Translations under genes and position numbers: made by a program
The notes under the pieces: generated by a model
What the model saw: the letters and a program-made list of their open reading frames with translations, nothing else
What the model was told of the DNA's origin: nothing
The model's database searches: none
Assembly: GCF_902859735.1 (NCBI RefSeq)
Contig: NZ_CADIJY010000014.1
Span: 1-64,000, forward strand
DNA: 64,000 nt
Source: Achromobacter aegrifaciens
Lineage (GTDB): Bacteria > Pseudomonadota > Gammaproteobacteria > Burkholderiales > Burkholderiaceae_B
Direction of reading: 5' to 3'
Part shown: piece after piece, positions 24,577 to 32,782 of the stretch
How the letters are laid out: every line of letters begins with the position of its first letter
Numbering within the stretch: the stretch's first letter is position 1

Positions 24577-24608
24577 GTTTCGCAATTCACGCTGGAGTTT
24601 CGTATAGT
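24577..24608 (+). promoter_or_regulatory. Divergent control region upstream of amaB
   Basis: Two copies of GTTTCG(C/T)A (24577-24584 and 24597-24604) lie 20 bp apart. A TATAGT (24603-24608) overlapping the second copy could be a -10 box for amaB. The XRE-cupin regulator of the cluster is a candidate to bind here. Confidence 0.35.
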
Positions 24609-24687
24609 AAATTTTTTTCCAGAATCGCCACTTAGGCATAACCCTTAAGCGAAGACAGGCTCTTCGCAGGCAACCCAAGGAACCGGC

Positions 24688-26190
24688 ATGGACACTCCCC
24701 AAGACATCCTGCGCGCGCTCGGGCTGAACCCGGAATCGCTCACTGGCGGCACGCTGCGCGCGCGCAGCCCGATAGACGGCGTCGAGCTGGCTCAGGTGCA
24801 TGAGCACACGGTGGCCCAGGCCCATTCCGCCATCACCCGCGCGCGCCAGGCCAGCCTGGCGTGGCGCGACGTGCCGGCGCCGCGCCGCGGCGAGCTGCTG
24901 CGCCTGTTCGGCGAAACGCTGCGTCAGCACAAGCGCGAGCTGGGCCGCCTGGTGAGCCTGGAAGCCGGCAAGATCGTGGCCGAAGGCGAAGGCGAAGTGC
25001 AGGAGATGATCGACATCTGCGACTTCGCCGTGGGCCTGTCACGCCAGCTGTACGGTCTGACCATCGCTTCTGAACGCCCCGGCCACCGCATGATGGAAAC
25101 CTGGCATCCGCTGGGCGTGGTCGGCGTGATCAGCGCGTTCAACTTCCCCGTCGCCGTGTGGTCCTGGAACGCCGCGCTGGCGCTGGTCTGCGGCAACGCC
25201 GTGGTCTGGAAGCCGTCGGAAAAAACCCCGCTGACCGCGCTGGCCTGCCAGGCGCTCTTCGCACAGGCCGCGCAACGCTTCGGCGACGCGCCCCCCGGCC
25301 TGTCCGAAGTGCTGATCGGCGGACGCGACATCGGCGAAGCGCTGGTGGATTCGCACGCCGTGGCCCTGGTCTCGGCCACCGGTTCGACCCGCATGGGCCG
25401 CCAGGTGGGGCCGCGCGTGGCGCAGCGCTTTGGCCGCGTGCTGCTGGAGCTGGGCGGCAACAACGCCATCATCGTCGGCCCCACGGCCGACCTGGACATG
25501 GCCGCGCGCGGCATCGTGTTCGGCGCCATCGGCACGGCCGGCCAGCGCTGCACCACCACGCGCCGTCTGATCGTGCACGAGAGCGTGGCCGAAGATCTGG
25601 TGCAACGCCTGCACAAGGCCTATGCCAGCGCCACCATCGGCAACCCGCTGGAAAGCGGCACGCTGGTCGGTCCGCTGATCGACCGCGTGTCCTATGACGC
25701 CATGCAGGCGGCGCTGACGGCGGCGCGCGAACAAGGCGGCAAGGTCACGGGAGGCGAGCGCGTGCTGGCCGAGCAATATCCCGACGCCTGGTACGTGCGT
25801 CCCGCCATCGCTGAAATGCCGGGCCAGACCGACGTGGTCTGCCACGAGACCTTCGCGCCTATCCTCTACGTGATGCGCTACGCCGACTTCAACCAGGCGC
25901 TGGCCTTGCAGAATGGCGTGCCGCAGGGCCTGTCGTCGGCCATCTTCACCAATGACCTGCGCGAAGCCGAGACCTTCCTGTCGGCGGCCGGCTCGGACTG
26001 CGGCATCGCCAACGTCAATATCGGCACCTCGGGCGCCGAGATCGGCGGCGCGTTCGGCGGCGAAAAGGAAACCGGCGGCGGCCGCGAATCGGGTTCGGAC
26101 GCCTGGCGCAACTACATGCGCCGCGCCACCAATACGATCAACTATTCGCGCCAGCTGCCGTTGGCCCAGGGCATCAAGTTCGGCGAATAA
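24688..26190 (+). CDS. amaB: L-2-aminoadipate-6-semialdehyde dehydrogenase (antiquitin/ALDH7 type)
   Basis: A 500-residue NAD-dependent aldehyde dehydrogenase. The catalytic Cys is C288 in GTAGQRCTTTRRLIVHE, and the general base lies in LLELGGNNAIIV. Two hallmarks of the antiquitin branch are present: INVNIGTSGAEIGGAFGGEK-type sequence and the ending TINYSRQLPLAQGIKF. This group oxidises alpha-aminoadipate semialdehyde, formed from pipecolate via piperideine-6-carboxylate, to alpha-aminoadipate. The ATG at 24688 follows AAGGA. It is transcribed away from the transporter/oxidase operon. A terminator follows. Confidence 0.93.
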   Translation: MDTPQDILRALGLNPESLTGGTLRARSPIDGVELAQVHEHTVAQAHSAITRARQASLAWRDVPAPRRGELLRLFGETLRQHKRELGRLVSLEAGKIVAEGEGEVQEMIDICDFAVGLSRQLYGLTIASERPGHRMMETWHPLGVVGVISAFNFPVAVWSWNAALALVCGNAVVWKPSEKTPLTALACQALFAQAAQRFGDAPPGLSEVLIGGRDIGEALVDSHAVALVSATGSTRMGRQVGPRVAQRFGRVLLELGGNNAIIVGPTADLDMAARGIVFGAIGTAGQRCTTTRRLIVHESVAEDLVQRLHKAYASATIGNPLESGTLVGPLIDRVSYDAMQAALTAAREQGGKVTGGERVLAEQYPDAWYVRPAIAEMPGQTDVVCHETFAPILYVMRYADFNQALALQNGVPQGLSSAIFTNDLREAETFLSAAGSDCGIANVNIGTSGAEIGGAFGGEKETGGGRESGSDAWRNYMRRATNTINYSRQLPLAQGIKFGE

Positions 26191-26214
26191 GCCCGCGCGC
26201 AACGCTGTCCCCAC

Positions 26215-26240
26215 AAGCCCCCGCCATGCGCGGGGGCTTA
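26215..26240 (+). terminator. Terminator hairpin after amaB
   Basis: Perfect 10-bp arms AAGCCCCCGC (26215-26224) and GCGGGGGCTT (26230-26239) with a CATGC loop, 24 bases past the amaB stop. The following ACGCTTTCT gives only a short T-rich tail. Confidence 0.65.
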
Positions 26241-26327
26241 CGCTTTCTACATACGATTAGCCTGCCTTACAAACTGTAGCGGGGGTCGATGCTACATTTC
26301 CTGGTCACAAAACTACGTTATGACCAG

Positions 26328-27620
26328 ATGACCATCAGCCGTCCTGCACGATCCGCCCTCTCCCTGCGCACCCTGGCCGCCGCCCTGGCCATGGGCCTGG
26401 CGGGCGCAGCCACCGCGGGCGTGTCGTACCGGCTGGATCGCCCCTCGGCCGCCCCCGGAGAGACCGTCACCATCGAGGCGGTGTACTTCAACGAAGGCAC
26501 TTCCCGCTCCACCTGGGAAGCGCCACCGGAACTGGTGCTGCAATGGCGCGGCCAGGACGGCCAGATCGTGCGCAGCCTGGCCAAGCTGCGCGGCGGCACG
26601 GCCAGCTTCAGCGTGCCCGTCAACAACTTCGCGCGCATGGCCTGGACCGCCGTCGTGCCCGCCACGGCCCAGGGCCTGCAGGCCGTATCCATCGAAGGCC
26701 AGCCCGCGATGATGGCGCTGGACGCCACCGGCCGCGACAGCGGCACCCTGGCCAGCACGCCCGCGCGCGGCCCGGTGGTGGACGCCAGCAGCGGAGAACC
26801 CGTACCCGCCGCGGCCGTGGCCGCGGTCGGCGCATCGCCCGAAGGCGGCCCCTCGCCCGACGCGTCCGCCGTGCCGACGGTACAGCAGCAGACCGCGTTC
26901 GACCGCTTCCGCAGTTCCATTTCCGAATACAAGCCGGTGTACTTCGACGTCGGCACCCGCGGGCAGACCACCGCGCGCTTTCAGATCAGCGCCAAGTACC
27001 GACTCTTCAGCCCCGCGGGCGACCGTCCCGCGACCTGGGACGAGAATTTCTACCTGGCGTACACGCAGACCTCGCTGTGGGACCTGGAAGGCGATTCCAT
27101 GCCCTTCATCGACACCACCTTCAATCCCAGCGCCTTCTGGCTGTCCGACAACATCTGGCAGTCCGCCAGCCAGAACTGGCGCTTCGGCATGAATACCGGC
27201 GTCGAGCACAACTCCAACGGCAAGGACGGCGAGGATTCGCGCTCGCTCAACGACGGCTATATCGAGCCGCGCTTCCACTACCGCTTCGACGGCGGCAGCA
27301 CGCTCACCTTTGCGCCGCGAGTCAAGGCCTACTTCGGCGTCGCCAGCGAGAACAGCGACTATGCCGACTACGCCGGCCACGTCGACTGGCAATTGCGCTG
27401 GGCCCAGGACAATGGCGCGGTCATCTCCGCCATGTACCGCCAGGGCGACCAGAAGCGCCGAACCACCCAGCTCGATTTCGCCTGGCCGCTGCAGCGCACC
27501 TGGCTGAACATGAACGGCTACCTTCATCTGCAGTACTTCAACGGCTACGGCGAAACGCTGCTGGGCTACAACCAGCGCAACGAATCGCAGTTCCGCATCG
27601 GCCTGTCGCTGGTGCCGTAA
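26328..27620 (+). CDS. pldA: Outer-membrane phospholipase A
   Basis: A 430-residue exported protein. A signal peptide spans about residues 1-30 (SLRTLAAALAMGLAGAATA). An N-terminal extension with an Ala/Pro-rich linker precedes the C-terminal 12-strand OMPLA barrel. The catalytic triad is visible: H294 and S296 in EHNSNG, and N308 twelve residues on, the same spacing as in E. coli OMPLA. YFNGYGETLLGYNQR near the end is a further signature. It hydrolyses misplaced phospholipids in the outer membrane. ATG 26328 gives a normal signal peptide; ATG 26289 in frame is the alternative. Confidence 0.93.
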   Translation: MTISRPARSALSLRTLAAALAMGLAGAATAGVSYRLDRPSAAPGETVTIEAVYFNEGTSRSTWEAPPELVLQWRGQDGQIVRSLAKLRGGTASFSVPVNNFARMAWTAVVPATAQGLQAVSIEGQPAMMALDATGRDSGTLASTPARGPVVDASSGEPVPAAAVAAVGASPEGGPSPDASAVPTVQQQTAFDRFRSSISEYKPVYFDVGTRGQTTARFQISAKYRLFSPAGDRPATWDENFYLAYTQTSLWDLEGDSMPFIDTTFNPSAFWLSDNIWQSASQNWRFGMNTGVEHNSNGKDGEDSRSLNDGYIEPRFHYRFDGGSTLTFAPRVKAYFGVASENSDYADYAGHVDWQLRWAQDNGAVISAMYRQGDQKRRTTQLDFAWPLQRTWLNMNGYLHLQYFNGYGETLLGYNQRNESQFRIGLSLVP

Positions 27621-27648
27621 GGCGCGCCGCCAGGCTCGCGTAGGCGTC

Positions 27649-28482
27649 CTAGCCTTCCACCGCCAGCTCTTCCCAGCCCAGTTCGCGGGTGCGCTCCAGC
27701 GCCACCGTGACCTGGGCGGCGGCCGAGCGCACCGCCTCGACCAGCACCTGCCCGTTCAGCAGTTGCGCCGTAACGCCGGCCATGAACACGTCGCCAGTGC
27801 CGTGCACCGAAGGCGGTATCGCAATCTCCGGATGCGTCACGACCGTGGCCTGATCCCGCGTCACCACCGCCAGCTGCAAGGTGCCGGCCGCGGCGGCCAT
27901 GGGCGCGGCGCTGGTCACGACTATCCAGTCCGGACCGCGCGCGATCAGTTCGCGCGCCGCCGCCACGACCTCGTCGATCGACGACAGGGCGCGCCCCACC
28001 AGCAACTCCAGCTCGAAGTGGTTCGGCGTCATGCCGTCGGCCAGCGGCACCAGCAGGTCCCGGTATTGTTCGACCAGGCCTTCGTTCACGTACAGCCCGT
28101 CGTTACGGTCGCCCATGACGGGGTCGATGTGCACCTTCAGATCAGGCCGGGATGCGCGCAGCGCAGGCAGCCAGCCGGCCAGAAGCCCGGCCTGCCCGGG
28201 TTGGCCCAGGTATCCGCAGACCACCGCGCGCGCAGTCCGGGTGACGCCGCGCTCGTCCAGGCCCTGCAACAGGCCCTCGAACCAGTCCAACGGCACCGCG
28301 CCGCCATGCAGGGTCGGATAGTGCGGCGTGTTGCTCAGGATCACGGTAGGCACCGCGATCGCGTGCAGGCTGGCCTTGCGGAAGACGGGCATGGCGGCGT
28401 TGTTGCCGACGCAGCCGTACACGACCTGGGATTGGACGGAAACGATATCCACCTGCGCGGTAACGGCGGGGATTGCGCTCAT
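27649..28482 (-). CDS. pdxY: Pyridoxal kinase PdxY
   Basis: A 277-residue ribokinase-fold enzyme that phosphorylates pyridoxal in vitamin B6 salvage. The N-terminus VDIVSVQSQVVYGCVGNNAAM is the B6-kinase signature. VHIDPVMGD (metal and ATP site), TPNHFELELLVG and the catalytic HGTGDVFMAGV (with the GTGD anion hole) follow. Length is normal. The gene converges on pldA with 28 bases between stops and no hairpin. Confidence 0.94.
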   Translation of the reverse strand: MSAIPAVTAQVDIVSVQSQVVYGCVGNNAAMPVFRKASLHAIAVPTVILSNTPHYPTLHGGAVPLDWFEGLLQGLDERGVTRTARAVVCGYLGQPGQAGLLAGWLPALRASRPDLKVHIDPVMGDRNDGLYVNEGLVEQYRDLLVPLADGMTPNHFELELLVGRALSSIDEVVAAARELIARGPDWIVVTSAAPMAAAAGTLQLAVVTRDQATVVTHPEIAIPPSVHGTGDVFMAGVTAQLLNGQVLVEAVRSAAAQVTVALERTRELGWEELAVEG

Positions 28483-28518
28483 GGGGCTGGCTCCTGGGCT
28501 GCCGCGGTCTACGCGGCG

Positions 28519-28881
28519 CTACATGCGGGTGATGAAATAGATCTTCTTGACGAACTGGTCCACTTCCCAGCGGCCGGTATAGCCTTCGGGCATGACGAAA
28601 GCCTCGCCCACGGTCAGTTCATGCACGGTGCCGTCCGGATCGACCAGGCGCGCCGCGCCTTCGACGATGTAGCCGAACTCGATATAGCCCGTGGTGTTGG
28701 ACTGGAACACGCCCGCGGTGCTTTCCCAGACGCCGGCTTCAGCCTTGCCGCCGTTGCCTTCGAAGGCAGTCACGGTGCGGAACGCCGCGTCGCCCGAGAT
28801 CGGGCGGCGGGGCTTTCCAGGCACCGGATTCTTCATGGGGCCGGCATCGATGCGGACGAGCCGCGATTGATCGTTCTTCAT
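28519..28881 (-). CDS. Cupin-domain protein (DUF861-like)
   Basis: A 120-residue single cupin. The core is YIEFGYIVEGAARLVDPDGTVHELTVGEAFVMPEGYTGRWEVDQFVKKIYFI, a pattern typical of DUF861 proteins without the usual His metal ligands. The role is unknown. It follows the XRE-cupin regulator gene on the minus strand after 42 bases and is probably co-transcribed with it. Confidence 0.82.
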   Translation of the reverse strand: MKNDQSRLVRIDAGPMKNPVPGKPRRPISGDAAFRTVTAFEGNGGKAEAGVWESTAGVFQSNTTGYIEFGYIVEGAARLVDPDGTVHELTVGEAFVMPEGYTGRWEVDQFVKKIYFITRM

Positions 28882-28923
28882 GGCACTCCTGTATGCGGAT
28901 AGATGATGAGTCCGAAGGCCTGC

Positions 28924-29478
28924 TCAGTGCGAGGCCACCACCAGCACCTCGGCCATGGCCCGGCTGACGGTGCGCATGCGGTGCGGCAGTTCGGAGTCGA
29001 AATAGACGGAATCCCCGGTCTCCAGGCGGAACTGGCGTTCGCCCACATGGACCTCGATGGCGCCCTTGAGCACCAGCAGGAATTCCTCGCCGGGGTGCGG
29101 AAACACCGCGGTCGCATCGGGAAAATCGCGGGGCGGATGCACCACAAAAGGCTCCATCGCCTTGACCTTGCGGCGGCCGGCCAGCGACTCGTAGTGATAC
29201 TCGCTGCCCAGCCCCCGGCGCTGCAAGGCTTCGCGGTCCGCCACCCGCACCACGCTGACCACTTCTTCCTGCGCAGCATCGTCCGTGCCCACCAGCTCCG
29301 AGACACCCAGGCCATAGGCTTCCGCCAGCCGCAACACGGTGGAAATGGAGGGTTCGCTCAGGCCCCGCTCCAGTTTGGAGAGGTAGCTCTTGGTCAATCC
29401 GGTGCGCTGCGCCAGCTGTTCCAGGGACAGGGTTTGCTGGCGACGCAGGGCGCGCAGGCGGTGCGGCAGGTCTATCAT
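28924..29478 (-). CDS. XRE-family regulator with C-terminal cupin domain
   Basis: A 184-residue regulator. The helix-turn-helix is at about residues 5-60 (RLRALRRQQTLSLEQLAQRTGLTKSYLSKLERGLSEPSISTVLRLAEAYGLGV). The cupin domain is at about 110-175 (FPHPGEEFLLVLKGAIEVHVGERQFRLETGDSVYFDSELPHRM). The two His and the Glu of the cupin suggest a metal or ligand site. It lies between the cupin gene and the class II aldolase operon; either may be its target. Confidence 0.9.
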   Translation of the reverse strand: MIDLPHRLRALRRQQTLSLEQLAQRTGLTKSYLSKLERGLSEPSISTVLRLAEAYGLGVSELVGTDDAAQEEVVSVVRVADREALQRRGLGSEYHYESLAGRRKVKAMEPFVVHPPRDFPDATAVFPHPGEEFLLVLKGAIEVHVGERQFRLETGDSVYFDSELPHRMRTVSRAMAEVLVVASH

Positions 29479-29571
29479 GGACGGGGTTGCAAAAATACGG
29501 TCGCGGAATACGACCGGTAAGCATGCCCTAATCCGGCCCTGCCGTCGAGCCGGCCCCGCCCGCCGCCGCCA

Positions 29572-30354
29572 TCAGGCCAGCACGTCGGGATGCGCCCGCA
29601 GCGCGCGCCGCGCATAGTACGAAAAGCCGACCTGCGAACGCTTGGGCGTCAGGATCCAGTCATGGGCCTCGCGGCCCAGCGCCGGCGGAATGGGCTGGAT
29701 CTTGCCGGCGGCCATGGCCAGCAACTGCATGCGGGCGGCGCGCTCGAACTGCAGCGCCAGCACGCAGGCCTCTTCCACCGAACCCGCCGCAATCAGCATG
29801 CCGTGGTGCGACAGCAGGATGGCGCGTTTCGAACCCAGCGCGGCCGAGATGATCTCGCCTTCCTCGTTGCCCACCGGCACGCCGGGCCAATCCTTCAGGA
29901 AGGCCACGTCGTCGTACAGCGGGCAGTTGTCCATATGCGAGATTTCCAGCGGCACCTCCAGCATCGACAACGAAGCCGCGTGCAGCGGATGCGTGTGGAT
30001 GATGCAGTTCACGTCCGGACGCGCGCGGTAGATCCAGGAGTGAAAACGGTTGGCCGGATTGGGCATGCCGCCGCCTTCCTGCACGCGCAGGTCTTCGTCC
30101 ACCAGCAGCAGATTGCTGGCGGTGATCTCGTCAAAGCCCAGGCCCAGGCGTTGCGTGAAATAGCGGTTCGGCTCCGGCGCGCGCGCCGTGATCTGTCCGG
30201 CCAGGCCGGAGTCATGCCCGCCGTCGAACAGGATGCGGCAGGTCAGCGCCAGGCGCTCGCGCAGGCTCCAGTCGGGCGTCTCGAACTGGCGCTGCATTTC
30301 GGCTTTCGCCCGCGCGATCAGTTCGTCCTTGCCCAGGTGCATCGTATCGGCCAT
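29572..30354 (-). CDS. Class II aldolase/adducin family protein
   Basis: A 260-residue protein of the fuculose-phosphate aldolase/adducin fold. Zinc ligands are recognisable: IIHTHPLHAAS (HxH) and LLSHHGMLIA (H). SGLAGQITAR replaces the usual SGNxSxR phosphate loop, so the substrate may not be a sugar phosphate. ATG 30354 is chosen since AGGAG lies eight bases before it; the upstream GTG (30363) abuts the ribosome site. It follows the GST and Bug genes in one minus-strand operon. Confidence 0.86.
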   Translation of the reverse strand: MADTMHLGKDELIARAKAEMQRQFETPDWSLRERLALTCRILFDGGHDSGLAGQITARAPEPNRYFTQRLGLGFDEITASNLLLVDEDLRVQEGGGMPNPANRFHSWIYRARPDVNCIIHTHPLHAASLSMLEVPLEISHMDNCPLYDDVAFLKDWPGVPVGNEEGEIISAALGSKRAILLSHHGMLIAAGSVEEACVLALQFERAARMQLLAMAAGKIQPIPPALGREAHDWILTPKRSQVGFSYYARRALRAHPDVLA

Positions 30355-30382
30355 CGTCGTCACTCCTAAGATAGTGTCTCTG

Positions 30383-31024
30383 TCATGCCGCTTCGATCAG
30401 CGGCGTAAACCCTGGCAAGGCGCGCATGCGCGCCAGCCAGGCATCGATATGGGTAAAGCCGGACAGGTCGTAACCGCCCTCGGCCGCCATGCTCGTATAG
30501 GGATACAGCGCAACATCGGCAATGGTCGGCGCGGTACCCACCAGATAATCGCGGCCGGCCAGATGCGCGTCCATCAACGCGGCCGCCTTCATGCCGATCT
30601 CGCGCCACGCCCGCATCGCCGGGTCATCCACCTGCGCGGTGTTGCGCAGATGGATCAGCAGGCGCGGCTGCGCAAAGGCGTGCATGTGCTGGGTCTGCTC
30701 GAAACTGAGCCAGCTGCTGACCTGCGACTGCTCCAGGCGGCCGGCGGGCAGCCAGGGCGTGCCCATCGCCAGATACCAGAGTATCGCCTGCGACTCGGCC
30801 AGCCACTCGCCCTCCGGCGTCAGCAAGGCCGGCACCTGGCGCCACGGATTGATGCGCGCGAACGCCTCCGTTTCCAGGTCGCCCTGCACGATGTCGAAGG
30901 TGCGCCGCTTGATCGGCAGCCCCATGTAGCCGCAGGCCAGCCGGATCTTCCAGGCATTGCCCGAACGCAGCGTATCGGCCAGTTCCAGCGGCTTGCCCGC
31001 CAAGGGATGCGGTATCTGGTTCAT
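30383..31024 (-). CDS. Glutathione S-transferase family protein
   Basis: A 213-residue GST: N-terminal thioredoxin-like domain (LRSGNAWKIRLACGYMGLPIK, NPWRQVPALLTPEGEWLAESQAILWYL with the cis-Pro and ESxAI glutathione contacts) and helical C-terminal domain (HLAGRDYLVGTAPTIADVALYPYT). It starts two bases after the Bug gene and is followed closely by the class II aldolase gene. A catabolic or detoxifying role in that pathway is inferred. The frame extends further upstream without family similarity. Confidence 0.88.
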   Translation of the reverse strand: MNQIPHPLAGKPLELADTLRSGNAWKIRLACGYMGLPIKRRTFDIVQGDLETEAFARINPWRQVPALLTPEGEWLAESQAILWYLAMGTPWLPAGRLEQSQVSSWLSFEQTQHMHAFAQPRLLIHLRNTAQVDDPAMRAWREIGMKAAALMDAHLAGRDYLVGTAPTIADVALYPYTSMAAEGGYDLSGFTHIDAWLARMRALPGFTPLIEAA

Positions 31025-31026
31025 CG

Positions 31027-31992
31027 TCAGTCCATCTTGATGTTGGCGCGCTTCACGATCTCGGTCCACTTGGCCTTCTCGCCGGCGATGAAGCGCTGAT
31101 ACTCATCCGGCTTGCCCGTGTACAGCTGCGTCCCCTGCGACGCCAGCCGGTCCTTCAGTTCCGGCGACGCCAGCGTCTTCTGCAGCGCCGCGTTCAGCTT
31201 TTCCATCACGTCGGGCGGCGTGCCTGCGGGCGCGAAGAACGCGTTCCACGAGCTGATCTGCAGCGCCGCGTCGCCCACCTCGCTGCTGGCGGGCACGTCC
31301 GGCGCGGACGGCAGGCGCTTGTCGGCGGCCACCGCCAGCGCGCGCAGCTTGCCAGACGCTGCATGTGGCATGATCACCGGGCTGGCGTCCATCACCACGT
31401 CGACCTGCTCGCCGATGGCGGCATTGACGGCTTCGCTACCGCTCTTGAACGGCACGTGCACGATGTCCAGCCCGGCCGTCAGCTTCAGCAGCTCCAGGCC
31501 CAGGTGCGGCGAACTCGCATTGCCCGCCGAACCGAAGTTCAGCTTGGCCGGATTGGCCTTGGCATAGGCCACGAACTCGCCGAAAGTCTTGGCCGGCACG
31601 CCCGCACGCACGGCCAGCAAATACGGCGATCCCGACACCATGCCCACCGGCGCGAACTTGTCCGCGTCATAGCTGAGCTTGCTGTAGATCAGCGGGTTGA
31701 CCACCTGCGTGCCCACCGTACCCATGAAGATCGTATAGCCATCGGCCGGCGCGGTAGCGGCCACCTGCGCCGCGATCACTCCACCCGCGCCCGGCCGGTT
31801 CTCGATCACGATGCTCTGACCCAGCGCGTCGCCCATGCCCTTGCCGACCTGACGCGCCACGATGTCCGTGATCCCCCCCGCGCCGAAAGGCACCACCAGC
31901 CGGATCGGCCGGTCCGGATAGGCCGCCTGGGCCCCATTGCCCGCCATTGCCGCAACCAACGCCAGCGCGCCGGCGATTCCCGAAATCTTCAT
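31027..31992 (-). CDS. Bug-family tripartite tricarboxylate transporter receptor
   Basis: A 321-residue periplasmic binding protein. The signal peptide is MKISGIAGALALVAAMAGNGAQA. The mature start YPDRPIRLVVPFGAGGITDIVARQVGKGM and the motif VIENRPGAGGVIAAQVAATAPADGYT are hallmarks of the Bug family, greatly expanded in Bordetella and its relatives. It should capture a carboxylated substrate; no membrane TctA/TctB partners are coded here, which is common for orphan Bug genes. It is first in the operon with the GST and aldolase genes. Confidence 0.94.
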   Translation of the reverse strand: MKISGIAGALALVAAMAGNGAQAAYPDRPIRLVVPFGAGGITDIVARQVGKGMGDALGQSIVIENRPGAGGVIAAQVAATAPADGYTIFMGTVGTQVVNPLIYSKLSYDADKFAPVGMVSGSPYLLAVRAGVPAKTFGEFVAYAKANPAKLNFGSAGNASSPHLGLELLKLTAGLDIVHVPFKSGSEAVNAAIGEQVDVVMDASPVIMPHAASGKLRALAVAADKRLPSAPDVPASSEVGDAALQISSWNAFFAPAGTPPDVMEKLNAALQKTLASPELKDRLASQGTQLYTGKPDEYQRFIAGEKAKWTEIVKRANIKMD

Positions 31993-32056
31993 GTCATCCC
32001 CCTACGGGCGCCGCCTATCGGCACCATCATGACACGAAGTGTCCTATAGGAGATTG

Positions 32057-32074
32057 ATTTTCCGCAAGGAAAAT
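32057..32074. promoter_or_regulatory. Inverted repeat upstream of the Bug-GST-aldolase operon
   Basis: Perfect 7-bp arms ATTTTCC (32057-32063) and GGAAAAT (32068-32074) around GCAA. It lies 65 bases before the Bug gene start in a 250-base non-coding stretch (31993-32242) where nothing else is seen. It is a candidate operator. Confidence 0.35.
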
Positions 32075-32242
32075 GAGTTTAGGGAAAACCCTGGGCCGCA
32101 GGAATATAGTTCGCCTTTGAAGTTCGCCTTTTGGCTTTGGCGCGCGAGGCCCGGCATTGCGCACGCATCTTGCGCTCGTCTCTGCGCATGGAGACGCAGC
32201 GTCATGCTGACGCTGCGGTGCCAATACTGGGAAGTACGCGGA

Positions 32243-32629
32243 TCAGACCGGGCGGTGACACACCGCTTCTATGTTGTAGCCATCCGGGTCCAGGATGAAC
32301 GCGCCGTAATAATGCGGGTGGTATTGCGGACGCAAGCCAGGCCCGCCGTTATCGCGCCCTCCAGCCGCCAGCGCCGCCTGGTGAAAGGAATCGACCTCGG
32401 CACGGCTGCGGGCGCGAAAAGCCAGATGCACGCGCGGGGTGCTGGGCGTGCCCTGATGGATCCAGAATTCGCCGCCCGGGTCTTCAGACTCGTGAGGCTG
32501 GCCTACGCCGAAGCCCATCCCGGTCGCGAGCACTTTGCGCGGTATGTAGCCTAGCGCCGCGAGCGCGCTGCGGTAGAACATCCGGCAGCGCTCGAAGTCG
32601 CTCACGTGAATTTCGACATGATCCAGCAT
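32243..32629 (-). CDS. VOC/glyoxalase-family protein
   Basis: A 128-residue vicinal-oxygen-chelate protein with two beta-alpha-beta-beta-beta modules: MLDHVEIHVSDFERCRMFYRSALAALGY, and HLAFRARSRAEVDSFHQAALAAGG ... YYGAFILDPDGYNIEAVCH. Metal-ligand positions (His in the first strand, Glu in NIEAV) are kept. It may be a lyase or a resistance or dioxygenase-like enzyme. It is a single gene; the 153 bases upstream (32630-32782) show no other gene. Confidence 0.88.
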   Translation of the reverse strand: MLDHVEIHVSDFERCRMFYRSALAALGYIPRKVLATGMGFGVGQPHESEDPGGEFWIHQGTPSTPRVHLAFRARSRAEVDSFHQAALAAGGRDNGGPGLRPQYHPHYYGAFILDPDGYNIEAVCHRPV

Positions 32630-32782
32630 GCGCCGACCCTTCGGAAAGCGGCCCCAGCGGGCCAGAAAGATCAGAATAGGTCAGTTGGCAAGCCAGGGAC
32701 GCTTCGATTTGCAACGCGGGCCTCGCGATTCTTCCGCAATTCGCGCACCGCAAGCGCAACTCCGGCTCGCCGCGATCAACGC

